In this document: positions 35,651-46,757 of the stretch, one piece after another
Position numbering within the stretch: position 1 is the first letter of the stretch
How the letters are laid out: each line of letters opens with the position of its first letter
Source of the DNA: Prorocentrum cordatum
Taxonomy: Eukaryota; Sar; Dinophyceae; Prorocentrales; Prorocentraceae
DNA length: 64,000 nt
Direction of reading: 5' to 3'
NCBI GenBank assembly: GCA_963575745.1
Contig: CAUYUJ010016066.1
Coordinates: 196,001 to 260,000, forward strand
The notes under the pieces: generated by a model
The model's database searches: none
Seen by the model: only the letters and a program-made list of their open reading frames with translations
Told to the model about the DNA's origin: nothing
Position numbers and translations under genes: made by a program

Positions 35651-36939
35651 TTGGGGACTGGGAGGAGGGGGGGCAACTGCTGGCGGCGGCCGTCGAAACC
35701 TGGCGCGGTTGGCTCTCGGCCCCCAGCTGGGGGGCCTCAAGACTGGTGCAGGTGCTGATGCTGAAGATGCCCCCCACGCAAATTAGGCGGCGGTTTGCAT
35801 GGGGGGGCTGCCTGCTCCGGTCGCGCGCGCTCAGCGCGCGCGCGTCATCCTCGGGAGCTGAAGGTGGAGCCGCCGCAGCTCCATCGGTGCTGGCGCTGTC
35901 AGAGCCCGCAGCCTCAAATCCGGCAGCTCCTGCAAATTGAGAATCGTCGCGCGCTTCTTGCCCGCCGCCTGCCTCGGCGTCGGGCGTGCCAGCTGGTGAG
36001 TCGGCCTCCTTGCGCTTCTTCTTGAGGCGACCAAGGTGTTCGCAATGCGCTGCCTTGATGCTGTCCAGCTTGGACAAGGCCTCGCCGAGCATTTCTGAGC
36101 GAGCGTCTTGAGGTCGTCCTCCAGCTCCGACTTGCGGGGGGCGAAGGAGTCGCCGTCCTCCTGCGTGAGCTCGTACCCCTCGATGTCTTCGAAGATGTCA
36201 CCATGGTCGAGACGCAGAGTCTCCTAGTCACCAACGAGATCACGAGACGAACGACTGACACCATCCTGGCCACTGGGCGGGCATGCCGAGGCGTGAAGCT
36301 CCGCGGCCAGCCGCTTGTGCCCCTTGTCCTGATCGGTCAGCCAGGGGCTCTCCCAATTGGCCAGCTGATCAAACTCGCGCTCCAACTTGCCCTGGGGGTC
36401 TTAGCCTCCCGTGTTGTATCTGGAGCGCGAAATTTCAGAACGCATGCAGGAGGAAGCGCCGGCCGACGAAGCAGTGAGAGACGATCAGAGTAACGCTGCG
36501 CCAGGCCAGCGTCGCCGCTATCTTTTTGCCAGCAGCACCATCAGTGATGGGCACCTGTGGGGACTGGGCACCGACAGGAAGATGCTCACTAGGACCAGCA
36601 AGCAGGAGCGCACCAGGCGAACGTTCCGACGCGGAAGACCACCACGGACTCGGTGGGGATGCCTCGCCCTTGTTGGTGCCACGGCACTTTCAAAACCAGT
36701 CGTGCCAACAATTCTTGGCGCACATGCACGCGGGTTCTCGCAGGTTCAGGAAGAGCTCACACTGGTATCGCGCCAAAGGTGCCATGCGCACGGGCCGCCG
36801 CTGCCCTGCGCTGCTGGCCCCGAGTGGGAAGCCACATCGCTGCAGAGCTATCTTGGTCTGGGAGAAGACTGACCACCGAGCCAAATCGGCCCGCGGCCAC
36901 CCAGCCGTTCTGAAGCGTCGGTGGCAGCAAACTCAAAAG
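35651..36939 (-). pseudogene. LINE 5' region with Cys-rich motif
   Basis: From the spliced-leader relict inward, minus-strand frames read FEFAATDASERLGGRGPIWL, then a Cys-rich stretch YQCELFLNLREPACMCAKNC followed by WHDWF, which could bind zinc. Downstream are charged helical segments (EALSKLDSIKAAHCEHLGRL) and an Ala/Ser-rich linker before the endonuclease. Frame changes are frequent. It is assigned to the LINE by strand, order and the leader at its 5' end; no Gag family is identified. Confidence 0.4.
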
Positions 36940-36982
36940 CCTGAGCCAAAACGGCGGGGGCTTGAGCCAAAATGGCTACGGA
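36940..36982 (-). other. tandem relict spliced leaders (DinoSL)
   Basis: On the minus strand, 36,982-36,961 is an exact match to the 22-nt dinoflagellate spliced leader, beginning TCCGTAGCC and ending TTTTGGCTCAAG. Directly after it, 36,960-36,940 reads CCCCCGCCGTTTTGGCTCAG plus G, a decayed second leader lined up end to end. DinoSL is trans-spliced to mRNA 5' ends, so genomic copies mark reverse-transcribed mRNAs. Two in tandem, with the outer one intact and the inner one diverged, point to two rounds of trans-splicing and retroposition. They sit at the 5' end of the LINE remnant. Confidence 0.9.
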
Positions 36983-37004
36983 CAAGCTGTGGATAAGGAT
37001 GAGG

Positions 37005-37100
37005 ATGAGGAGGGGGAGAAAGAGGAGGAGGAGGAGGAGGAGGAGGAGGAGGAGGAGGAGGAGGAGCAGGAGGAGGCGGAGGAGGAGGAAAATGAAAAGG
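37005..37100. repeat. GGA microsatellite
   Basis: (GGA)n with interruptions, purines on the plus strand, just upstream of the leader relicts. Confidence 0.9.
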
Positions 37101-37229
37101 AAAAGGAGGAGCGTGGAAGAGGAGGACCAATGGAAACCCAAGACGCATCGACGATGTTGCAATCGGCCCTCTTTTCACAAACTCCTGTGATAATTTTGTT
37201 TTCGCTATGGACGTGCTCCGCTGAAAAAC

Positions 37230-37640
37230 AAAAGGTCTGATAATCAATACTCGTGCCAATACGCCACTCCTTGGACTTCAATGCCGCGAACAAAACTTCA
37301 CTGTTGCGTCCTGACGACCCTGCATCGTGCCAAACCACCATTCCTGGGATGCCAACATCAAATTGACGCGACTTTTGCGCCCTGAGAATCCTACCTCGTG
37401 TCGGAACACCGTTCTTGGGGCGTGAATCAACAGAATCCGTTAAACAGTTGTAAGCTTGAAGACGCATGTGCGCGGTGCTAAAACGAAAACCACATTCTGA
37501 AACCGCCCGCTCTCCATGCGCGAAGCTCTCGTGCGCGGCGCTAAGGCGAGAGCCACATCTTGCATACCACCCGCCCTCCATCCATGAAGCTGTTGCGTAT
37601 CTTCAACTTGAACATCATAAGCGGTGACGACGTCTCAGGA
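37230..37640. repeat. non-coding stretch with two short tandem duplications
   Basis: Two imperfect duplications: 'cctgacgaccctgcatcgtg' with 'cctgagaatcctacctcgtg' (period ~73 bp), and 'gtgcgcggtgctaaaacga' with 'gtgcgcggcgctaaggcga' (period ~64 bp). A minus-strand frame is open across it, but its repeats and composition do not support a gene. Confidence 0.45.
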
Positions 37641-37714
37641 AGCCCGCCTGGCCCGCTCTGCTGACACGTCTCTGGGTGTGGCGGGGAGGTTTACTTGATG
37701 AGGAGCGGGATGGA

Positions 37715-38115
37715 GGAGGAGGACGATGACGGAGGAGGAGGAGGAGGAGGAGGAGGAGGAGGAGGAGGAGGAGGAGGAGGAGGAGGAGGAGGAGGAGGAG
37801 GAGGAGGAGGAGGAGGAGGAGGAGGAGGAGGAGGGAGGAGGAGGAGGAGGAGGAGGAGGAGGAGGAGGAGGAGGAGGAGGAGGAGATGATGAGGAGGAGG
37901 AGAAGGAGAGGAGGAGGAGGAGGAGGAGGAGGAGGAGGAGCATGAACATGAGCAGGAGCAGGATGATGAGGAGGAGGAGGAGGAGGAGTTGAAGGAGGAG
38001 GAGGAGGAGGAGGAGGAGGAAGAGGAGGAAGATGAAGAGGAGGAGGAGGAGAAGGAGGAGAAGGTGGAAGCAGAAGCGGAGGAGGAGGAGGAGGAGGAGG
38101 AGGAGGAGGAGGAGA
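37715..38115. repeat. GGA microsatellite
   Basis: About 400 bp of (GGA)n with GAT, GAA and CAT interruptions. The poly-Glu, poly-Gly and poly-Ser/Pro/Leu ORFs are artefacts. Confidence 0.95.
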
Positions 38116-38294
38116 AGATCCTGGCAAAGCTCGTACATCGCGGAGCCCGCGTTCCCGTCGGCGCGGCCTCGGCGCGGCGCCGCCGGCCTCGGCCGCTCCC
38201 GGGGCCCCGCGGGGGCGCGGCCGGCCACTGGTGCGCGGGGCCGCCCCGGCGCCGAGATGCTCGGGCAGAGGCGCCTGCGGGGGATGGGGGAGGC

Positions 38295-38449
38295 TTTTTT
38301 TGGGGGGGCCTCGACGCCATCACCTTCCAATCCTCAGCCTGCAGCGAGGGGGCTGCAGGCCAGGGGCAGGGGGGAAATTTTTTTTTGGGGGCCTCGACGC
38401 CACCACCTGCAGATCCTTAGCCTGCAGCGAGGGGGCTTCAGGCCAGGGA
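38295..38449. repeat. 83-bp tandem duplication
   Basis: TTTTTTGGGGG(GG)CCTCGACGCC followed by CCTGCAGCGAGGGGGCT and CAGGCCAGG occurs twice, 83 bp apart. Confidence 0.75.
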
Positions 38450-39440
38450 TGCGCTGGCCTGCTCGCCGGTGGAGTTGGTCAGGCCCCTCCAGAGAACGAG
38501 TTGCATCATGAGCCTCCTGCTCCTCCTCAGCTGGGGGGGAGAAGGAGAATCGACAAGCGCGTTTCAGTACTCGCAAAGTGACTACTCGCAGAAGCCCTGC
38601 AGTCGACGAGCGCGTTCCACGACTCGCAACGTGACTACTCGCAAATGGCCTGGATCCGCCGCGGGGGATCCACGATAAAATTACACCGACACGGACATGT
38701 GTTTTTTTCGGTTGTCTGCGAGTGGGCACTCTGCGAGCAGCGGAGCGCGCTCGGTGAGAGGAGGACCCTGAGATCTGCAGAGGAAGAACCACGCAGCACA
38801 CGCAACAACTGCCGGAGGTCCGCGCGGACAGCCAAGATCGGCACTCTGGCCATCGCTTGGACGTCCATTCCCTGTGTTTTTTTCGATTTCGTGCGTGGTT
38901 TTTTCGCTAAATGATCAAGGATGCTCCTCGATGGCCCTCGCCGAAGGAAAAATGCACACGTCCGAGCGATGCCAAACACTGGGCCTCGAACGTGGGCGCT
39001 GCAATCTTCTTCGCCGGGCGCTCCCGCCCGATCTCGGGCCCCGGGGCCTTCACAGAGAGATCGGGCGGGCTCGGAAGCTACCGCGCAAGGACGGGGTGCA
39101 TTTTCTTTTGTTTTTGTTTTTTTTCTTCCCCCCCAAATACCAGCCAATGTCCACAATTCGATGTCTCCAGTCAGGCCGCCGGCTGCCAGATGCGTGCACC
39201 CGCGTGCTACCCGCCAGGTCCGAAGCAGAAACCCTGGACTGGGGCAGCGAGGCAGACGCATACCTGGACACGGTGTTTTCGGACATCCCGCAGGTCGAGG
39301 ACGGGGCGCAGGGCTCTGGTGGGAATTTCGTTGTGCTGCGTTTTTTTCTGCAGCGCCAGGCTGCATGGGGAGGAGGCCGGACCAAGACGACGCATGCAGC
39401 ATGATTTCGACGTGCGCGCGCGAACATGGACTCTGTCATA
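38450..39440. other. about 1 kb without a recognised gene
   Basis: Contains a two-copy repeat at about 38,560-38,645 (ACTCGCAA.GTGACTACTCGCA). On the plus strand a non-repetitive frame at about 39,180-39,320 (RLPDACTRVLPARSEAETLD, then DAYLDTVFSDIPQVEDG) looks like it could be an exon, but its borders are not clear. Poly-T runs at 38,880 and 39,110 break other frames. Confidence 0.3.
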
Positions 39441-39978
39441 CTTATGCACTGGGGCTCATGGCAAACGGTCTTCTACGATGGGCGACTGGAAACGAGGAGA
39501 AGTTCGTCAGGGCATCCGCCGTCTCGGCCAACCGCTTGGCCCTCCTGAAAGGGAAAAACAGATCAATTTGAGAGGTTCTTATTCTGTCAAACAAGAGCCC
39601 TCACTTGTTGTATGCGCTCCTCACAGAAAATTGTGCGGAACAAATCCCTGCGCACATCGTGCCGAAACGCTTGACCGAACGGCTAGCCCGCTCGCCCAAG
39701 CAATTGGGGACAGCTCGCGTCGAGGTCGTGGGCCTTGTACTCGTTATCCTGCCCGGTGTCCGCTGGCGTCGCGTTGTAGTTGCGGAGCGCCAAATTCTCG
39801 GCAACCCGAGCCCCGCTCGAGAACCAAAACAGTCGGTTAAACCAGATCTTCCGTTAGACCCACTGGAATATTTGCCGAGTCGTTGGGCGTTCTTCCATGT
39901 GGACGGGCTGGGATAATAGATGTCCGAAGTTTTGCAATGGTAGACCACAGGAGTGTTGACAAACACAAACCGATCCAT

Positions 39979-40476
39979 TCATCGCGTCGATTTGTCTCTG
40001 CCGAAAAAATGTTGGGATTCGCGATCGTACCAGCCATCCCAAAAGCATTTGTCCGCATCTTTGGCTGCCCAATGCCCAATACACAATGTCCCGAGGATGT
40101 TACGCAATACCAGATCCGTCCATGCGGACGTCGGCCCATTTGTCTTTGGACAATCCTCCAAGGATGAATAGTTGTCCCCGGTATCAGTTTGTATGATTGA
40201 AGTATCAATCAAGATATGCCGATTTTGGTTTATCAGTGGGTTCATCGTGTTCGTTGATGTTATGTCGTCATCGGCGTTGCCGACGATGACGTCACCGACG
40301 GCATAAAAGACAAAGTCACCGTCCAGATTGGTGAGGCGGACAATGTTCGAGGCGACGTTGCCTTCAATGCGGCTGGCACCTGAGTTGAACAGATCAGAGA
40401 TAGATCGCCCCTGCTGTTGCGTGTGATTACTTTCAAAACGATCAAAAATCCGAGCGGGTACCGTGTGGCCAATCAC
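39979..40476 (-). CDS. hypothetical ORF in the lower-GC block
   Basis: 165 residues of ordinary composition: GDFVFYAVGDVIVGNADDDI, SIIQTDTGDNYSSLEDCPKT and CIGHWAAKDADKCFWDGWYD. Two other minus-strand frames overlap its 3' end (39,837-40,208 and 39,601-39,978), so the coding, if real, is frame-shifted. No family recognised. Confidence 0.25.
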   Translation of the reverse strand: MIGHTVPARIFDRFESNHTQQQGRSISDLFNSGASRIEGNVASNIVRLTNLDGDFVFYAVGDVIVGNADDDITSTNTMNPLINQNRHILIDTSIIQTDTGDNYSSLEDCPKTNGPTSAWTDLVLRNILGTLCIGHWAAKDADKCFWDGWYDRESQHFFGRDKSTR

Positions 40477-40950
40477 ATCGTATTGGAAAACATTTAAGGC
40501 AGTCGCATATTTGCGACTCCCATGGCCAATCGTTATCGATCACATCCGAGGGCGTCTCAAATAATCCACTGTTGTGCATTGCGATGTGAGACCCTGCGGA
40601 TTGCCGTTGAAGGAACCCGGGAGCACCTTAACATAACAACCGTCGATCATTCACTGCAAGCAGATCAATATGCCAGTCAGCAGCGCGATCGGGAGCATAA
40701 TCACATGATTATCCATATGCCGAACTATTGTGATATGCCAGTCGAAACAAACACCTGGATGTGGGCACAGCCATGACGGTGAAATCGCGCAGGCAAGCAG
40801 TCCATTGGAGGTTCTCACTAAACAATCGAGCCGAAGGAGCACTAGGGAGTGCCTCGGCTTCGCTTGAGACAGAATGGCTACACTGGCAGCTGAGTGATAG
40901 TGGATAACAGATACGATGTTACGATGGTAAACACTTGTAAGAATTGGATT

Positions 40951-41600
40951 CGGTCGGCGCTCCGTCAAGGCGCGGCCTTCCGTGACCGCGCTCCGCGGCG
41001 AGAGACGTGCAACGAACGTATTTTGGGCGCCGGTTGTTCTCGTGAGCACAAGCAGTGAAGCGTTTCGTCCGCGCTAAAGGAACCACCAACCTCCACATCG
41101 GCCGCGGTCCTGGCCCAGCCCTTACAGTCGGGGCGCTGAAGAAGGAACCCTTTTCGTTGGGGACGGGCTCGGCGTTCCTTAATTATTCCACACTTTGCCC
41201 AATGTTTTCCTGAAGTTTTTGGTTGCAAGTCGAAGGTTAACTTATGAAAAAAGGGGCTTCGTTCCTTATTTAGGGTTCCTTAGGTCAGCGCCCCGACTGT
41301 AAAGGCCAGTGAAGATAGATGGATCATGATACAAAATATTGCTCATTCCCAGAAGACGAAGCCAGAGCCCAGTCAAGGCGCGTCCCTCTGCGTGCCACGC
41401 TTCGCGGCGAGACGCGAGCAGCGAACGTAGATAGGGTACCAGCTGTCTTCGTGGGCACAGGCGCCACTGTGTTTCTTCTGCGATGAGCAGGCCATCAACC
41501 TCCGCGTCAGCCGCGGCCCCGGCCGAGCCCCTGAGGGCTGGTTGGAACATGGTATATATCATTATGATGTTCTTGACCTGTAAAAAAATCGGTGGGGTCA
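40951..41600. repeat. ~408-bp tandem duplication with coding character
   Basis: About 190 bp starting near 'gtcaaggcgcg' at 40,964 recurs at 41,372, offset 408 bp. A third start is suggested near 41,605 ('agttccgtcaagac'). Minus-strand translations of the two copies align: ADVEVGGSFSADETLHCLC with ADAEVDGLLIAEETQWRLC, and KIRSLHVSRRGARS with YLRSLLASRREAWH. Similarity is preserved at protein level with many nucleotide differences. Confidence 0.6.
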
Positions 41601-44190
41601 GAGTTCCGTCAAGACAGGGCACTGACTGGTTGAAGGCCCTCTGGTGTATGACGTCATCGTTAGATCATACGAATGACGGGTATGCAATTTGACTGGTTTT
41701 GTGGCGGTGGCGATGATTATTGTTAGTTGTGTAAACGTGTTCGTTTTCGAACGGCATCGTTCGTTTCTGTTGTGGCGGTGAGCGTGTTGATTGCTGCTTG
41801 TTGTAGAAACATTGGTTGAGTGAGCGTCTTCCTTCGTACGCGGCCAACGCTATACCAGACGAACAAAGATATGCAAGCTGTTGTTTTTCTGCGTGGCGGT
41901 TGGCGTACAGAGTGCGTTGGCGTTGCGTGGGCCGCTCACTGATTGGCCCACCAGTTCTTCCACGCTCGGATAGCTCTTTGGCAATCGCTCTGCGGTGTTG
42001 AGAGAAGCGCCGAGGTCCGAGGCCGTCTTCGCATACCTCTTGGCGCCCTGTTGGTCGTCCAGTGGTTTTACGAAGTCTATAAAGCATATGCGGAGTATCG
42101 CGTCGGGAACGATACCATGGGGAACTTTGACCACTGCGAGATCTGCGACAATATCATCCACTGCGGTGGCCCTCTCACGGGGAAATGCTTGCCTGGTCGC
42201 TGAAGTGACGTGCACGATCATTGGGCCCGCATGAAGGAATATTGCGGACGTGGTATCGTGGGCCCATGCCCTGTGATTGATTTATGTTGAGCAGATCGTT
42301 TACGACCCGCCCTGTTTGCCCAACGCCAAAAATTGTGGACGAACAACGTTGCGCGAGTAGTTTGCCTTTCTCCTCGCATAGTTCGTGCTGACGTCGATAA
42401 TTGACATCGGGGTGTACACGATGTTTACACGTGCCTGGCACGCGCCTTGCAAACGCACGGTCTGCAAACCTTTTCGCGGCAAAAGTGTCCTTGTGGATTT
42501 TGGAAGATGGCAATAGTCTTTTGCGCCATTTGAGTCACGCCGATATTCAATGATGAGTTGGTAAGAATGCAAGCTGGAGGGATCATTATTTTGTGCAATG
42601 CCGCGGGATCTGAAACAATTGGAGAAGGGTCGGTCGCATTTTGAACCTGCGAAGGGAAGCCACGGCGAAATCTAGTATCGTGATAGCGGTTGGGCGCGGT
42701 AGGGTCATCACTTGTTCGAGCATTTCTCCTCCTTGAGCGAATGCATAACTTTTGCAATACTCTTTGGTGGGCTTTTCGGAATTCCTGACTTGTCTACTGA
42801 TTTGCGCGCATGGGCGGCGGCCTTCCACGTAATGGCGTTGAACAACCGCACGCTTCCAAATGCTTCGCCCGAATATAATGTTCGCGGAACTCGGCCGCGC
42901 CGCCGACGCTGACCCGACGGCCCAAATCGACCAGGAAGCGCCAACAGGTGCCGACGACGCGTTCAGCCAACAGGAAAAAGCCAAGACGTTGATCAAGCAT
43001 GTTAGGGCACACGCATACACTTACACAGGCAACGAACTTAACATTTGCGTTATAGGGAAGTTTTTTGATTGAGGATGCTAAGCTGACTGGCGACCATTAC
43101 GAGCTGGACCATCAAGTTTCCATATTCTTGCTTAAACGACACTAGTAGGTGGGCTCATACACAACAACCATTCAAGGACCATCATTTGGGGAGCTGGGAT
43201 ACCTGGACGAGAAACAAGGTGAGACTCTTGCATGACAAGGGAATGGCAGACATCTATTCGTGGTTGTAGAACAGTTCTTCATACGAATTTCGAACGAAGA
43301 TAAATCAACATATGCTCAATGGAAGTGGTCTGCTGTACCTAACGGTAAGATCCGAAACACGCAACGCATTTTCCTTTGATTTGCGCTACCATTCAAAGTG
43401 ATTCCACCAAGAGACAAACCAACAACGTCTGGGAGGCTCACTGGTGCAACCGTCTTGGCGATATGGCGCAACAAATCATGCGCAGCATCTCCAGGACAGG
43501 CACACTCAAGGAGATCGCAGCCCACTTCTTGACTGTGCGAGGCATGCCAAAGCCAGCAAGCAAAGGCATTACTTTCGCAGATCGCTGCGTCGACGACGCT
43601 AGGCAATATTGCCCCGCAGCTCGGGGGACCAACTGTTGCTTCAGAATTGGTCATGCGTTCATGTTAGCGAATCAGAGATTGCCAATGCTGGTGGGACCCT
43701 GTAGAAATATAAGGAACAACTGTTGGTCAATTCATTTTTGGTAATACGGCAACGGAACATTCTCCTGGGTCAAACTTGCCGTGTCTGTTCTCGCTTTCCG
43801 CCGTGTTGGTAACGAAAGATGGATTGTTGAACTTGGCAAAAGTGGTGACGGGAAACGGAACTAATGACTTCAGGAACGCGGGCGCCTCGGCAAATCCAGC
43901 ACATCCACAATTGATGTATGTTTTTGATGTTTTCTCCCGAGAAGAGCGCCGCTCTTACCGACGGCGATTTCCACTGAGATGGCTAGTTGTTTGGAATATC
44001 GACTTGATTGGTGATCTTCTATGTGTGGATCGCGGGATCGGCCTGCGAACTTGATCGATCGAAGCGTTGGTCGCGCTTCGGCGCCGGCTCGATTCGTGTG
44101 CGTCTGTGCCGACAAGTGGTATAGATCTCGAAGTCCTGCTGCAACTGGGGTTTCGAGATTGCTAACCTTGGGCGGTCAGGCAAAGGCAGT

Positions 44191-44817
44191 TTGCATTCGG
44201 GGGGGGGGGCGGACGAGCGCTTTCCTGAACATGAAGAGCGCGATCTTCGGGCTAATTGCGGTCTCACTGGCGAAAGATCGTTGTACAAATCGTTGAACAT
44301 TCACGACGTGAATCCTCATGGCACCCCAAATTTTAGCAGATGGCGAGGGCAGCAGGGGGCGACCCCGCGAACAGCATTGGCAGAAGCCATCGTGGGGGCA
44401 ATGAGGGCAACTGAGTTCGTCAAGAACGAGTACGAAATCAATCGCGACGAAGAGCGTTGTCTGACTATTCCCGCAGAACATTTTATTCCTCTGCCGGAGA
44501 ATCCTATTTCTACTTGCTTGTACTTCAGCGAATGGGTCCGCCCAATCGGGAAAGAATGGGAGGCGTGCGACATTCTACGTGCTTTTCGTACTCTGGAACC
44601 TATTGGTGGGGCAATTGCCGCAGACGCGCGTTGGCTCGGAACAAGAAGGCTAGGGGTGGAAGCTGGCCATTCTCAAGTGTATTCGCCAGGGCACGAGATT
44701 TGGATATTGGCCACACGCGCTCATGTCCCAAGGGAAGCAACTTTCACGATATCGTACCATGTAAGCGATGCCGCTGGCATACCAGGGCTGAACAAACAGG
44801 GCCCAAGTTCAAAGTGA
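44191..44817 (+). CDS. hypothetical ORF in the lower-GC block
   Basis: 208 residues, the longest frame in the block: LAEAIVGAMRATEFVKNEYE, IPAEHFIPLPENPISTCLYF and HSQVYSPGHEIWILATRAHV. A second plus-strand frame (44,457-44,888) overlaps and has CPKGSNFHDIVPCKRC, a possible zinc site, so the coding frame is uncertain. No family recognised. Confidence 0.25.
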   Translation: MHSGGGADERFPEHEERDLRANCGLTGERSLYKSLNIHDVNPHGTPNFSRWRGQQGATPRTALAEAIVGAMRATEFVKNEYEINRDEERCLTIPAEHFIPLPENPISTCLYFSEWVRPIGKEWEACDILRAFRTLEPIGGAIAADARWLGTRRLGVEAGHSQVYSPGHEIWILATRAHVPREATFTISYHVSDAAGIPGLNKQGPSSK

Positions 44818-45569
44818 ACGCCAACCAAGACGAACATTTGTTCAAATGCAATTTGGGGCTGATCAGAAGAAACAGCGGACTTATTTAACTGGGACGCACA
44901 ACGTGATGCATTTCAGAGGTTGGCAACTGCGTGCGATGATATGATGCATGGCGTGGCGGCGCACGGAGGATTGGGACGACTGAGGAGACAACTTTGGCAC
45001 GGGAGACGCGCAGATGCAGCCCCGTTCTTTTGTTGGAGGCACAGACTTCGTCGAAGACGTCTTCGATAGAACCACGCGTGAATGTCCCCCACACTCGCAG
45101 TCGCCATCTACTGCAGCCGCGCGAATACCTCGCAACATTGTAAACGCCAGAGGGTTCGGGAAATGTCTTCTTGACGGTGCCGCCCAGCCATCGCAAGTGC
45201 AAAACTCACTTGGACTTGCTAGTGCTCGCGGAACAACTTCGGCCGCACCGTCGTCGCCGACGCGGAGGACGCCCACGGCGCACTGTTTTACAATATGCTT
45301 GTTGACGAGAGCTTGCATTCAATGATCCGCCACAGTACTATAACCGTAAGGCTTGGCGTGCTATTCTTTCTACTTGTAACGATTGTTCATTGGCTGGCGC
45401 CGAATAAACATGATGCCCGTGGGACTTGCGTGTCTGAGCCATCACTGGGCTCCCGAATTCCCAGGCTGGATACCGCCGGACCGACCCTCAGATATCCTGG
45501 AACGCGCAAACCAGGCTCAGCTGGACTCTTTCAGTCATCTCAGGCGTTGAGGGAGGTGAAATAGAAAAA

Positions 45570-45876
45570 TGAATAATTTCCTGACTCAGCTTTCCCGCCG
45601 TCAGCACAATGAAAGTCGCTTTCCTTCAGCGAAGGAAGCCGCAGGCACTGAAAATCCTTGCCGGAGGCTCGACAATCATCGATCCTGATGGTGGAGAGAG
45701 CGTGATCCACCGCCGCTTTACTGTGGAAAATTGCCAACCTTTTCCTCCGGAGCCCGGGGGTCTCTCCCCCCCTCCGAAAATCCCCCCCCCCCGCTGGGAA
45801 CCCCTCCCCCCCCCCCCCCCCAGCAAAACCCCGCCCTCCCCTAACCCCCCCCCCCCCACACGAAAACCGGGAGGGG
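45570..45876. other. stretch between lower-GC block and TIR element, C-rich at its right end
   Basis: From 45,770 onward C runs dominate. Before that lies unrecognised sequence. No gene is supported. Confidence 0.35.
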
Positions 45877-46757
45877 GGGTCACTACCGGTTCGAACCCTC
45901 CCCCCCCCCCCCCCCCCTGATCCGGAAAACCGGGGGGGGGTCACTACCGGTTGGACCCCCCCCCCCCTCGAGAACCGGAGGGGGTCACTACTGGTTCGAC
46001 CCCCCACCACGCACCGCCAGCAAACGACTCCCGGTCCCTACCACCGCTCGCATCACATCCCCCACTGTTGTTCCCAGCACCACTGTCCTCACCACACTGT
46101 CCCCACTGGTTCCACCCGTCCCTATTGTCCCACCAGTGCCCCACCACTGTCGCACTGTCCCCACTGTTCCCACCACTGTTCCCACCACGGTTCCACTCTC
46201 CCCACTGTCTCCACGGACCCAACCACTGCCTATCCCCACTGTCCCCACTGTCCCACTGACTCCTCCGCTGTCCCACTGAGCTGTCCCACTGTTCCACCAC
46301 TGTCCCCACTGTCCCCACCACTGTCCCCACTGTACCTCTGTCCCATTGTCCCACCGCCGTCCTCGCCACCGCCTTTACCACTGTCCCCACCACCATTGTA
46401 CCCTCCACTGTCCCACTGTTTCCACCTCATTCCCACTGTCCCCACACCACTGTCCCCACCACCACCGTCCCCACCACTGTCCACTGTCCCCCCTGTTCCC
46501 ACCATTGTCCCCACCACTGTCCCCACCACTACCGTCCCCACCACTGTCCCCCTGTCCCACTGTCCCCACCACTGTCCCGCTGTCCCCTCATTACTGTCCC
46601 TATTAATACCGTCCCCACCACTGTCCGCACCCCCACTCGGTTTTGGAGGGGGGGGGGGGGGTTTGAACCGGTAGTGACCCCCCCCCCCTTTTCATGATTG
46701 GAGGGGGGGGGGGGGGGGGGAGGGGTTCGAACCGGTAGTGACCCCCCCCGGTTTTCC
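45877..46757. repeat. CCCCACTGT minisatellite bounded by inverted repeats
   Basis: The core (about 46,050-46,640) is a tandem array of CCCCACTGTC-CCAC units. On the left the motif GGTCACTACCGGTTCGAACC occurs three times with variants (45,878, 45,939 and 45,983). On the right its reverse complement GGTTCGAACCGGTAGTGACC occurs twice with a variant (46,661 and 46,735). C or G runs separate the motif copies. The arrangement is that of an insertion with multi-copy terminal inverted repeats; a target duplication could not be fixed because of the homopolymers. Confidence 0.7.

Larger units (their letters stand above)
39441..45564. other. 6-kb lower-GC block of unknown origin
   Basis: The base composition drops visibly compared with both flanks and GGA arrays are absent. 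Many short open frames lie on both strands with ordinary amino-acid composition, but none exceeds about 210 codons and none has a motif I recognise. Repeated frame changes suggest decayed coding sequence. It may be an old insertion of foreign or viral-like DNA, an intron-rich host region, or a relic element; the sequence alone does not decide. Confidence 0.4.

Noticed and set aside
36873-36895. A third spliced-leader relict (GCCGATTTGGCTCGG on the minus strand)
   Set aside because: Only a partial match and not adjoining the two leader copies; chance similarity is likely.
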